The position numbers were made by a program, and so were the translations under genes. Below are positions 32,252 to 41,850 of a DNA stretch of 64,000 nucleotides, in pieces; positions within the stretch are counted from its first letter, which is position 1; every line of letters begins with the position of its first letter. The notes beneath the pieces are model-generated. The model was not told where the DNA came from and did not search any database. It saw only the letters and a program-made list of their open reading frames with translations. This DNA is from Oxytricha trifallax (taxonomy: Eukaryota > Ciliophora > Spirotrichea > Sporadotrichida > Oxytrichidae), in NCBI GenBank assembly GCA_000711775.1, contig ARYC01003125.1, forward strand, positions 1 to 64,000, written 5' to 3'.

Positions 32252-33557
32252 TCATAGATGCACAATTAATGATATTAGTAGCATAATTCCAAATACAAAC
32301 GTTTGCTTGTAATTTTATATTGCATTAGTTGTTAAGACTTGATAGCCCAACTGAGCTCCACTCAGAAAGACTGTGCGATTTCCCACATTATTTATATTTC
32401 TAAAATTTCCAGTTGTGCTATTCTAAACTAAACTTTTAAGCGAAGTGAGTTAGGTCTGTTCAATGATATATTTTTATGATAAGATTAAACTTTTTAAAAA
32501 TTAAACAGATGAAATATAAAATATTCAAACATTAATCTGTGTGATTAGCTGTGGAGTTTTGAATATAAGCCAGGTGACAGTCTCGTCACATGTTGGCTCA
32601 GTCATGCTTCCATAGTAATAGTAGAAATCTTAAGGTATATATTGCAAATATTCCCTCACTGGAACTTCCAATGCACCAACCTATAAAACCAAAAGGTTAA
32701 GCTTTTCAATCACAATTAAATTGTGCTTATAATCTTTTTAAACAAGAAGATTAGTCTTAAGAGCTTATAAGAAACCATTTCTTAAAGCAAACATCAAATA
32801 TTTTCACAAAACTTACCCTATTTTTAAAGTCAGCAAATTTGAAACTCTCTACAAAGCAAGATTTTTACTTTCCTACCCCAAGTGTAAGTTCTTAATCGAA
32901 TAAAATGGAGAGCACAACCTTTTTATTTGTGGCGTATTATCTATGATAAATTTGCAATTCAGCTGCGTACTGTCTATTTGCAATTGTGTGCTCTGATTTA
33001 TACTTCCATAACATGTAGTCCAAGTGGAATTTAAAAATTACAAATAAGTTTATATAAATTTTTTCATTTTTTGTGGAATTTTTGATATTCTCCTCGTTCA
33101 TTCCAAATATCCAAAGTGTAGTTATCGTTTTTATCGTTCTAATCTAAACTAGCTATTTCACTAAATATAACTTTATTTTTTATAAATAATATTAAAACTC
33201 GTTAAGATAGATTAAATTTTTACTATTCTCATTATAATCCTATTATTTGAATCTTAAACGATTAAAGTCTAATCATCTATGTAGTCATAGTTAACTTATT
33301 CTCAATAAATTAAAAAATTTATTTTTAAGGTTTTAATATTATTTATGCATTTTTCTTAAAACAACTTGATACTTAATGTATGAATTCTGAGTCAACTTGC
33401 TAGTGTCAATATTTATGGGTGACTGCTTGCTACCAGTAGCACATGTTCCCACCCAATTCTTACCATTCTAAGTATAATCAACATTTTGACATAAATATTA
33501 GTTAAAGTTTATTGTTAGAATCGCAAGTGCCACCTGCACTAATTATTTTAGTTTCAT
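32252..33557 (-). CDS. secreted alpha-carbonic-anhydrase-like protein with lost zinc ligands (281 aa)
   Basis: ATG 33557-33555, TGA 32254-32252. Removing IESs with pointers AAGTT (194 bp), AAATTCCAC (49 bp) and ACAGA (81 bp) and a 136-bp intron (32681-32816) gives 846 bases. Signal peptide MKLKQLVQVALAILTINF; then NGKNWVGTCATGSKQSPINI, KSEHTIANRQYAAELQIYHR, YYYYGSMTEPTCDETVTWLI and NSTTGNFRNINNVGNRTVFL, all alpha-CA signatures; the conserved Cys pair is present. Of the three zinc His (94, 96, 119 in CA II), FHLDY keeps only the first (second is Asp) and AELQIYH has Gln at the third. It resembles acatalytic CA-related proteins. A hydrophobic C-terminus (TFVFGIMLLISLIVHL) suggests an anchor. 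Confidence 0.85.
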
Positions 33558-33612
33558 TTTTAAATTGCTTTATATTTCAAATTTAATTACTTTTTCAAGA
33601 ATTAAATATCAA
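33558..33612. promoter_or_regulatory. 55-bp divergent interval
   Basis: Only 55 bases separate the start codons of the CA-like gene (minus) and the EF-hand gene (plus). It is a shared promoter, or the junction where two separate macronuclear chromosomes overlap. Confidence 0.5.
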
Positions 33613-34558
33613 ATGCCATTATTAATAAGATAAATTAATACTGATAACTACAGAGGGAGAGACCCAGTGTATGGATTTGATGATAAATTCACGGATATTG
33701 AATTGGAGAAATTTAAGGAGGCTTTTATATTCTTCGATAGAGATGGTGATGGCACTATGAAAGCTGAGGATGTCGGACTGGCAATGAGAGCTATGGGTGC
33801 TCTCGTCAGTAACAGTGAAGTTATTAATAGTTATTATTAAGCATTTAAGGAAAGTAGTAATTTAAATGCCTAAGAAAGTGAAATAAAAATAACACTAAGT
33901 TAAAGCATTACTAAAGAAATATGACCCTGATGGAACTGGAACTATTGATCTTAACGACTTCATTGCTTGTATGGCAGAAGTATATACAGTATATTTACTA
34001 ATAAAATTCAATTTTTATCACATTTCATTTGAAATATTATATAACCCCTAATAATTATTAATAATGTGGGAAGTAGTGAACAAGGAAGACAACCCAGGAG
34101 AGATTAAGAATTCATTCTCAGTGTTTGACAAAGAAGACAACGGAATGTTGCCAGTTGATGAGATGCGTCATGTCCTGACAAGAATTGGGGATCCCCTCTC
34201 TCAAGAGGAAATCACTAATTTCTTGAATATTTTAGACGTGCATGGTGATGGTTATGTCAGATTCAACAATCTCATATGAACAAAATACTTCATTTATGTC
34301 TATAGTTTACCATAGGGATGTATCATATAATTCTTAATTAAAAATAGTAGCAATCTCATAGATCTGATGGTCCCACAGACCAACAAAGACCTATATGCAA
34401 AGAGTGTTGGTGGAGAGGGCATTGAGAGATCTCAAATGAGCTATGGAATGCCATAGATAGGCGGGAAGCACGGTGGAATGTCAAATGTGAAAAACAACAA
34501 CAACAATGATTTCAATGCTTATGGTGGAATGGGCAATGGAATGCCCCAGTATAGATGA
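33613..34558 (+). CDS. EF-hand calcium-binding protein (229 aa)
   Basis: IESs of 79, 93 and 84 bp (pointers AGTTA at 33819-33823/33898-33902, GAAGTA at 33977-33982/34070-34075, CAATCTCATA at 34267-34276/34351-34360) are removed to give 690 coding bases. Four EF loops in calmodulin order: DRDGDGTMKAED, DPDGTGTIDLND, DKEDNGMLPVDE and DVHGDGYVRFNN. Loops 1-3 have canonical ligands; loop 4 ends in Asn instead of Glu/Asp and may bind Ca weakly. A ~60-residue Gly/Met/Asn-rich tail (SYGMPQIGGKHGGMSN) distinguishes it from calmodulin and centrin. The start ATG 33613 (MPLLIRQINTDNYRGRDPVY) is the first in frame. Calcium sensor, perhaps cytoskeletal. Confidence 0.88.
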
Positions 34559-35051
34559 GAAATTGAATGAAATAGGTTGTATTTGCATGATAAAATATAA
34601 ATGATAAGGTTAATGAAGTAGCCTTAAACTTTTAATTTGTAAACAATAATATATTGCTGATTTAACATAATATTGAGGTTAAAATTTTCATTAAATATTC
34701 AAATTGAATTTGCGATTTTATTCGCGGAAATTCAAGTTTCTTTTTTTTATAGTTTCATGAAAATATATGTGAGAAAAAAATTTGAGAATAAATCAGTATA
34801 AAATATAAATGGTGTATATTTTTAAAAGACAAATTATTTTTTATCTTTTCAATAAATCAATATTTTATTGTAAATCTAGCAAATAAAAGATCTGATCAAA
34901 TAAAGCAATAAATAGGGGAATATAATTAAAAAACATACCAGTATTTACTTAAAAATATGTAGTTCAGCATTTATGAAAAATAACAAGGAATCGATAAATT
35001 AAATTGAAATCAAATATAATTAATAAGTATTCTTAAACAAATATGCAAAAG
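34559..35051. other. AT-rich spacer
   Basis: Convergent region between the EF-hand gene and a small minus-strand gene; nothing recognised. Confidence 0.45.
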
Positions 35052-35274
35052 TCATATCCATTACAGTTACCTTTTCTTACCACTCTCCTTGATTTTAAGC
35101 TCCAACTGGTCATTCTTATTAGAGTTTATGCAATTCTTTCTGATGTCTTCTGAACTCTCTGCAGTCTGCCTTCGTGACTTCTGCTGACTAGTATTGCTAA
35201 AATATAAAAAAGTTTAGATATGTTTTTGTAACTTACAAATTTTGTTGAGTAACCAGCTGCCAGATATCTGCCAT
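35052..35274 (-). CDS. very small intron-containing gene
   Basis: ATG 35274-35272: MADIWQLVTQQNF, a 40-nt intron (35197-35236, GTAAGT...TTTTAG), then NTSQQKSRRQTAESSEDIRK, NCINSNKNDQLELKIKESGK and TGA 35054-35052; 60 residues. Charged, no domain recognised. The intron and the clean frame argue that it is real. Confidence 0.55.
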
Positions 35275-35455
35275 TATTTTTATTCATTTTTACTTAATTA
35301 TTAATTCTAATTTCTTAAATCTTTCCAGTTATTTATCTTGATTGATAGATGTAATATCTAAGCTTAGTTTATAATTAATTTAATAAAATTTAGTTACAAT
35401 TCATTTATAATCAGTACCATATCATTTTATCCACAGTCAACCTAATAATATCAGA

Positions 35456-38400
35456 ATGAATTAAGACGAACCCAAGTCATAGACTAGCGCAGTGAACTCG
35501 AATGTTCAAAGCGCACACAACAGCAACTAAAAGAAGTCAAAGCGCGGGGGTTATAGGGGCCGCAACACCCAAAACCCCTTAACAGATTAAAATTTCCGCT
35601 CATAAAACTCTAAGGAAGCCTAGGATTACAGGACTTTAAGCAATGAATAATTTGAGGCATTGAAGGAACAGTATTAAAATGTTGATGGAGCATGTGATTG
35701 GTTCACTATGAAGAAATAAGAACTGGAGAAAGGAGGGTCTAATGGGCAGTAGTCATCTAGTTTAAAGAAAAATAATGGAGTAAATTTGCATATCAATCAC
35801 TTGCCTATCTATCATTAATGGAGGCCACCCAGAATAGATTAAGTTAAGTATTAAGTGGATGGGCAAAACATAATTTTTACTAAATCTTAAAATGAAGAGA
35901 GATTTTCATTATTATCTAGTAATTAGATTTGTATTTTCAATTTAAACACTAAAACATACCAGAAAATTCGCATCAAGTAGCTTAAAACTAATCTCCAAAA
36001 CAAATCTAATAAGATTTAGCTGATAGTAAAGTTATCGGTGATTTAGAAGAAGGAAAATAATAGTAATAAGTAGTGAGTGTCAAAATAAACATAGATAGTA
36101 AGATTCTAGGTAAAAAGAGAATAGTGAGATCCTCATCTTTTGATTTAGATGAAGTCAAGGATTTTGTGCCAAGGAGAAAAGTTATATTTGATGGAGAGCC
36201 TCTTATTCAAGATTTAGATGAATAGAAGAAAAAAGAAAGCCAAATTATAAAAGATTCATAGGTAAAAACTTCAGAGAAAGAGAATGAGAAAGATAGAACT
36301 CATGAGAAAATTGTTTATAAAAACAAAAAATATCACTTTTATAATGAATTAATATAGTTTTATTAATTATTGAAGGAATAAATTTGATTTAGGTAATTAA
36401 ATTATAATTGAATTAATAAATAAGTGACAGTTAACTTTGTTCAAATCTAGACAATATGGTACTTGTTCGAAAGATTTTAGCGGACTTTACTATTGGCGGT
36501 ACCACTCTGTCGCATCCCTGGAGCGAGATAACTCGACTTTAATTTTGGAATTGAAACAACTAAAAAAATCACCCAAAATTAAAGCCGAGTTATCTCGCTC
36601 CAGTACCATATTGTCTAGGTTTGGACTAAGTTAACTGCTACTAATTTATCAATTTAATTATAATTTAATTTCCAAAATCAAATGTATTCCTACAATAGTC
36701 GTTTATGATACAAGAGATCCATTGAACAATGACCTTAAATTGACTGATTACCTTGAGCTTTGCGATTTTATCATGAAAGAGACTCATAATACAAACTGTA
36801 ATGGATTGTGGCTTAAGGGCTCACTGGCTGGTTATCAAGAGAAAGCAATGAAGCTACTCCATGAGTACAATTACAACTATAACCTAGCAAAATTTCACAT
36901 TCTCTATCCAACTGTAATGGCGATACCTGAGTAAAGAGAGGAAATACTTAACTCATTGACAGAACAAGAATTAGAGTCGATAGTGAACGATGCAGTTATA
37001 GATCTTCGCGGTTGTAAAAGCATTGAAGCAGAAGATGCGATAAGTAATATTAGAAATGATATGAGAACTAATCGCATCACTGTGGAGGAGCTAGGTCACT
37101 ATTAACAGATGTTAAAGAAGTTAAGAGTAGAGATGCCTTCCGATATCGAATAAGAATTTGCTAGAGGTAGAGACTTCTCGAAATTAATTAAGAAAAAATG
37201 TGGCCCTTAAACAGGAGGAGGAGCTGCAGCCCAGATACCCTATGAGAAAAAGATGAAACTTTCTGAAATCACAAATATGTATAACGAGTCCTTAGAATAT
37301 CAAATTATCACACCTGAAATGCAGTAGCTATCTGAGTATCTGAAGAAATCATAATAATGGATTGAGAAAGCTGAGTAGCTTAAAAACCAAGTGGTTAATG
37401 TTAAATAACTACAAAACATTCTCGCTGAATCTAGAAGCATCCCAGTAAATTTTGAAGGTCTTTTTGAGGAGCTGAGAAAGCGTTCAATAGATTCCTCCAA
37501 TCTTGTTGAGAAAATTCACTAAGCTTTCATCAAGGTTAATAAAACAAGAACTTAGGTCAACTAAGAATAATAGAATACCTCAACTTCTAAAGAGAGAAAG
37601 AAGTTGCAAGATTAGTAAAAGAAAGAGAAATAGAAAAAAGAATAGCAATTTAAGGATTTACTTGGTGAAGCTGATATCTTAATGATAACAAATCCTGAGA
37701 TACAAAAATTAAGGGAGCATGTTGATGACATTGAAAGATGGAAATGCAGAGTCTTAATGTTCTTAGAGGACGAATCAGAGCAGAAGAACAGAAAAGAGGT
37801 CTTTAATCAATTGATCAAAGAGACAGCACTATTCAAATACGATGTTGATTTGACTGAAGATCTATAAAGAAGATTAGAGTTTTTAGAATGGTTTGAGAAA
37901 GTAGAGAAGGTTTATAATTAACTTGGTCTTCCAAGTAAATAAGCTTCTCCCTTATCATCAGTATAGCAATCTTAAGCCTATGTAGAAGAAGAAAAGAAGG
38001 AAATTGAGCATATCGATACAGTTATGAAGGAGGAATATTATACATAAAAGATCATAGAAGACTAGTAAGCGGTATAAAAAGTTCCTCTAAGTTAGATATA
38101 ATCTATTATGCAAGAAGGAGAAAGCAAAGGTTTTTCAGATATATAACTCGAAAAAATCATCAAAGTTGGAGAAATTTGCTTGAAAGCAAACTTATTCGAG
38201 ACTAAACTTAGCAAAATATTAAAGGACATAAAAGACATATCTAGCAGCAGTAAAGACATCAAGCCCAAAGTAGATATGAGTAAACTAATCGAGTTAAAGG
38301 AGGAAAGCGAAAATTTGAGAGTATATATTGAAGAGATGAATGAGCTCGATGAAATTATTTAAGAAGTTAAAGATTACGAGCTCAAATGCTAAGAATTTAT

Positions 38401-41400
38401 AGACAAGTCCAAATTTTTGAATGAAGATATCATGGAAATTGATCAAGTTCAACAAAACGAATAATCTCTTTAAAATCCAAGAGAATTTTTGAAGCAAATC
38501 CTTCAGCTTAGATTAAGCATCACGAAACTTGGAGTTAAAAATAAGACTTTTAAGGTTTTTAAGCGAATCATCAAGCCTCTTCTAAGATGGATTAGACTCT
38601 CAAGATTAATTATTAAAAACTATCATAAGAGCTTAAGTTCAGAAGTTGCCTCTTCCTTTTCTCAGCTTAATCTTCTTGATTAGTAAGACTACGAAAGCGA
38701 ATCATCCTCTGATGAGTTGTTAGACGAAGAGATCATAAATACTGAAAGTACTTATAATAACTCAACTTAATGCAAATTCATAAGCAAGCTAGAGTAATAA
38801 TACGACTTATTGAACGCATTACTTGCATAAGCAGACTAATCTTTCAAGCTTTTACAGAAAACTAGCGATTACTCCATACTTACTAAAATCAAGGGGAAGG
38901 TTGACAATTGGTTGAGTAAGCAAATACAAATTGAAGAGGAACGAAATAAGTTTAATAAAGATATAGTGATTGATGAGGAGATACAAAAGCCAATTGTTTC
39001 AGAGAATAATCAATAAATCATTGAATAATTGGAAGAACTTGATAATGAGCACTTGCCAGTGCCAACTGAATATAAGCAAAGAGTCTAGAAAGTATTGAGA
39101 AGAGAGAAATGGCTGAGAAAACTTAAGGATTTATATCAAAATGAAAGAGTTAAGATAAAGCAGGTTGAATCTCTTGTTAAATAATTGATTTAAAAATAAT
39201 TATTTAGAAAAACTGTGCTTTCAGTACCCATTGAACGGTCTTTAATTTTATACGCCACTAGCTCTCATGTCATTGGCAAATTTTGGGGGTCTACCTCTTC
39301 TCTTAGGCATCATTCCTGGTAACCCTCCTGGTATCTGCTAAAGTTGACCAGGTCCTCTAACTATTCCTGAACCAGGTGCAGTTCCTTACCTGATCGGCAT
39401 AGTCCCTCCTCTCCCCATCCCATTCATGTTTTACTGCTACTGTTGCTAAGTTTGCAAGAATATTTGGTTCACCTTTTCCTTAAACTCAGATATTTCCGAA
39501 CTCATTCTCACTAATTTCAATGTTTCACCTTTCTCAATCGCATTAATATCGACTATCATTCGTTCTTCTTTCTCTGTTACAAGAACCAACTCGTCTTTAG
39601 TGTTCAAGTTTTCGCATAGCTCCTTTAAAAAGTGCATTAAAGTGGGATGCTTAGTCTCCTTATTCAAGATGAACTCAATTTCCTTGTTGTTCTTTGGAAC
39701 TATGATGATTCTAACTGGGAATTCAACATCATGCAAATTGACTTGTTTCATTCTTATAACAGGTACTGGAGGAATCTCTCTATCTATTATTACATCATCC
39801 TCGTAGTCTTCGTTCTATATCACATTGGGAGGGGTTTAAATTAGATCTTAATCAAATTCTGGGTTTTCATAGTTTAGATGGTTTTTGTGATTGTAGTTAA
39901 AGTGCTAATCGTTGTTGTAGCTTGATGGATCCATTTTTTATTTCAGTTTTTAATTATCTTATGATAGATTTATGGTGTATAATAAATAATTTTTGAGATT
40001 CTATGTATTGGATGATATATGCCAATATTCACATCTTTAAAATGTTAAAATATAAAACTTTGTTAAAGACTCAAATCACAATGACATACAAGAAGATGTA
40101 AAATGCAAAGCTCTCTCTGATTTACTCAAGACTCAACTTTAAACTTGCAGAGACTGGCTTTAAGTCTAATCCTCCGCTGATTTAACACTCCAGAAAGATA
40201 TCATGAAACTACTAGATCAAGGAAAGAAGCATTTAAAAATCATAAAATTTATATAATAAGACCTGACCTTTAAAACATAAATGAACAAAATTGATATCCA
40301 GCTTAATATTAAAACATTTAAAACTCAACCTCACTGATTACGTAGACTTGAGAAACTTCCATCAAGATGTTCTGGAGTGGAAGGAAAAGACTTAATAAAT
40401 CTTGGAAAATGGAATAGGAAAGCAAAGAATTTAAAATGTTAAACCAAAATTTTTAATATGCCCAATATATTACTGGAATAAATAATTTCAATAATTAGAA
40501 AAGACTTTACATTAAAATTAAACCAGAGGCAGAGGGAGGAGAAAACTATGAAAGTGTCAGAAAACACATAGATATGGGTGTTGGTCAATTAGACATCCAA
40601 GATAAAGAAATTGACGTGTTAAAGAGTATTGTTGAAATGAGCGCTCATTGGAAGAGTATTGCCAGAAAGATACTAAAAAGCAGGGAGTTATGTTAATTAA
40701 AACATAAAAACATCATCGTTAAAGATGTGTTTGGTTTAGCTCAAATTGTTGATAATCTAGAAGAGACAAAACAAGACAATTAAAACAAAATTTTTTAATT
40801 AGTAGTCTAACACAGATCAATCTCTTCAACTTAAGTAATTAATGGCAGCTAATGATAAACCAATGAATTCTTTGAAACCTTTTGTACCAAATACATATAA
40901 AAAGCCGATAACTCTTTACGAGTACTTCGATAATCAGCAATATTGTATCTGCCGAAGAGGTGACGACGGTTTTGCTTTTATGATTGAATGCGATTGTTGC
41001 AAAGAATGGTTCCATGGAGATTGCGTTGGAATATCGAAGCAAGTTGGCAATAAAATTACTCAATATATTTGTGTTGGATGCGCTAGAGTGATCTACAACT
41101 ATGATTTAGTGACTCAAGGAGTAGTTCAAAGCAAGGGAGTTCCTTAAGGAGAAGAGTTTGATAAGCTTAGTGGAATCCAACAAGTTAGCGAATTCCACCT
41201 TGATATTTTCAGCGTTGCCCGCAGAGCTCAATACTAGCAACTCCAAGATTTGATATAAGAAGGTGAAACTAACATCCCAATTTTCCTTGAGGAGATGGAA
41301 GAACTGAAGGAAGTAGAATATAAAGTAGAGTAATGGCTTGATAATATTTAGCCTTTCTTGAGTCAATCGCCTGTAGAGGATTTATGCGAGGAATATAGTT

Positions 41401-41754
41401 AAAGTGAAAATACGGATTCTATGCTGATCAACACCTAAATCAATAAACAACAATAGCAGCTTTAACAAAAGTCTAAAATCTAAATTTTTATATAAGTACT
41501 TCCTAGACTAGAACACGCTGTAAATTTTAAAGTTTTATCTTGAAAGTGAAGCCTTCCCTGTTGAACTGTCCGAGAGTGAGGAATTACTTTTGATTCTAAA
41601 ATAACGTAGATGGTATCAGGAAGTTAGAAAAGCTGTGAATAGAACTGCAAGTGGACCTAAGTGGAATAAAGTACAATTCAAGAAGAATATTAAGAGGCTT
41701 ATTGGAATTGCTTAAGAGTTGCCAAAATTTAATTAAGACCTTTTGTTTAATTGA
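35456..41754 (+). CDS. ELM2-like / PLU-1 / PHD-finger chromatin protein (1,571 aa), eight MDSs
   Basis: Segments 35456-35872, 35959-36318, 36707-39181, 40068-40238, 40324-40446, 40526-40782, 40802-41488 and 41529-41754 join through AAAACATA, GTTTAT, TTGTTAAA, CATTTAAAA, TTAAACCA, AATTA and TAAATTTT into 4,716 bases (1,572 codons). N-terminus basic, RGG-like (KKSKRGGYRGRNTQNPLTDQ). About residue 260: VYDTRDPLNNDLKLTDYLEL, GSLAGYQEKAMKLLHEYNYN, FHILYPTVMAIPE (ELM2-like). Long helices of KDM5 PLU-1 type (NILAESRSIPVNFEGLFEEL). A PHD finger (YCICRRGDDGFAFMIECDCC, KEWFHGDCVGI, QYICVGC) and a last PLU-1-like block (RRWYQEVRKAVNRTASGPKW). KDM5 demethylases combine PLU-1 and PHD with JmjN/JmjC; no JmjC is present here, so I infer a non-catalytic histone-reading scaffold. 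Confidence 0.85.
35873..35958. other. IES in PHD/PLU-1 gene (86 bp)
   Basis: Pointer AAAACATA at 35865-35872 and 35951-35958. Removal joins KYQVDGQN to IPENSHQVAQ. Confidence 0.88.
36319..36706. other. IES in PHD/PLU-1 gene (388 bp, contains MITE A)
   Basis: Pointer GTTTAT at 36313-36318 and 36701-36706. Removal joins RTHEKIVY to DTRDPLNNDL. Confidence 0.88.
36369..36696. mobile_element. MITE family A, 328-bp copy
   Basis: Termini ATTGAAGGAATAAATTTGAT and AATCAAATGTATTCCTACAAT; inner palindrome GGAGCGAGATAACTCG with its complement CGAGTTATCTCGCTCC around a short loop. The arms are shorter than in the 25070 copy. Confidence 0.85.
39182..40067. other. IES in PHD/PLU-1 gene (886 bp) that contains a whole AT-hook gene
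   Basis: Pointer TTGTTAAA at 39174-39181 and 40060-40067. Removal joins KQVESLVK to DSNHNDIQEDVK in frame. The plus-strand frame has no TGA before it runs antisense into the AT-hook gene, which supports excision here. Confidence 0.85.
39221..39934 (-). CDS. AT-hook protein (237 aa), uninterrupted
   Basis: ATG 39934-39932, TGA 39223-39221, one open frame of 714 bases with no IES. Residues 1-60 are Asn/Tyr-rich (MDPSSYNNDQHFNYNHKNHL) then acidic (EDYEDDVIIDREIPPVPVI). A compact domain follows: VNLHDVEFPVRIIIVPKNNK, TLMHFLKELCENLNTKDEL, EKGETLKLVRMSSEISEF (ubiquitin-like or PB1-like in feel, not assigned). The C-terminus is Gly/Pro-rich with the AT-hook KRRGRPPKF, which in known proteins inserts Arg-Gly-Arg-Pro in the AT minor groove. 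It lies entirely within an IES of the oppositely oriented PHD/PLU-1 gene and is probably its own nanochromosome. Confidence 0.82.
40239..40323. other. IES in PHD/PLU-1 gene (85 bp)
   Basis: Pointer CATTTAAAA at 40230-40238 and 40315-40323. Removal joins LLDQGKKHLK to LNLTDYVDLR. Confidence 0.9.
40447..40525. other. IES in PHD/PLU-1 gene (79 bp)
   Basis: Pointer TTAAACCA at 40439-40446 and 40518-40525. Removal joins KQRIQNVKP to EAEGGENYES. Confidence 0.9.
40783..40801. other. 19-bp IES in PHD/PLU-1 gene
   Basis: Pointer AATTA at 40778-40782 and 40797-40801, interval only 19 bp. Removal joins LEETKQDNQ to QSNTDQSLQL and repairs the frame ahead of the PHD finger. Confidence 0.75.
41489..41528. 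other. 40-bp IES in PHD/PLU-1 gene
   Basis: Pointer TAAATTTT at 41481-41488 and 41521-41528. Removal joins LQQKSKIQI to LKFYLESEAF. Confidence 0.88.
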
Positions 41755-41850
41755 AGTGAATTGAAGAACATTTGATTTAAAGAAATAAGGACAAAAATTG
41801 TTTTAAAATTCATTAAATAAAACATAAATATCTGTCATTAAATCTGCACC

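Noticed and set aside
32252..32460. Mitochondrial-carrier reading of GNRTVFLSGAQLGYQ
   Set aside because: After joining segments it is the C-terminal strand of an alpha-carbonic anhydrase (NFRxxxxxxNRTVF).
39600..39844. Two plus-strand ORFs
   Set aside because: Antisense to the AT-hook gene.
41106..41366. Minus-strand ORF of 86 aa
   Set aside because: Antisense to the coding region after the PHD finger.
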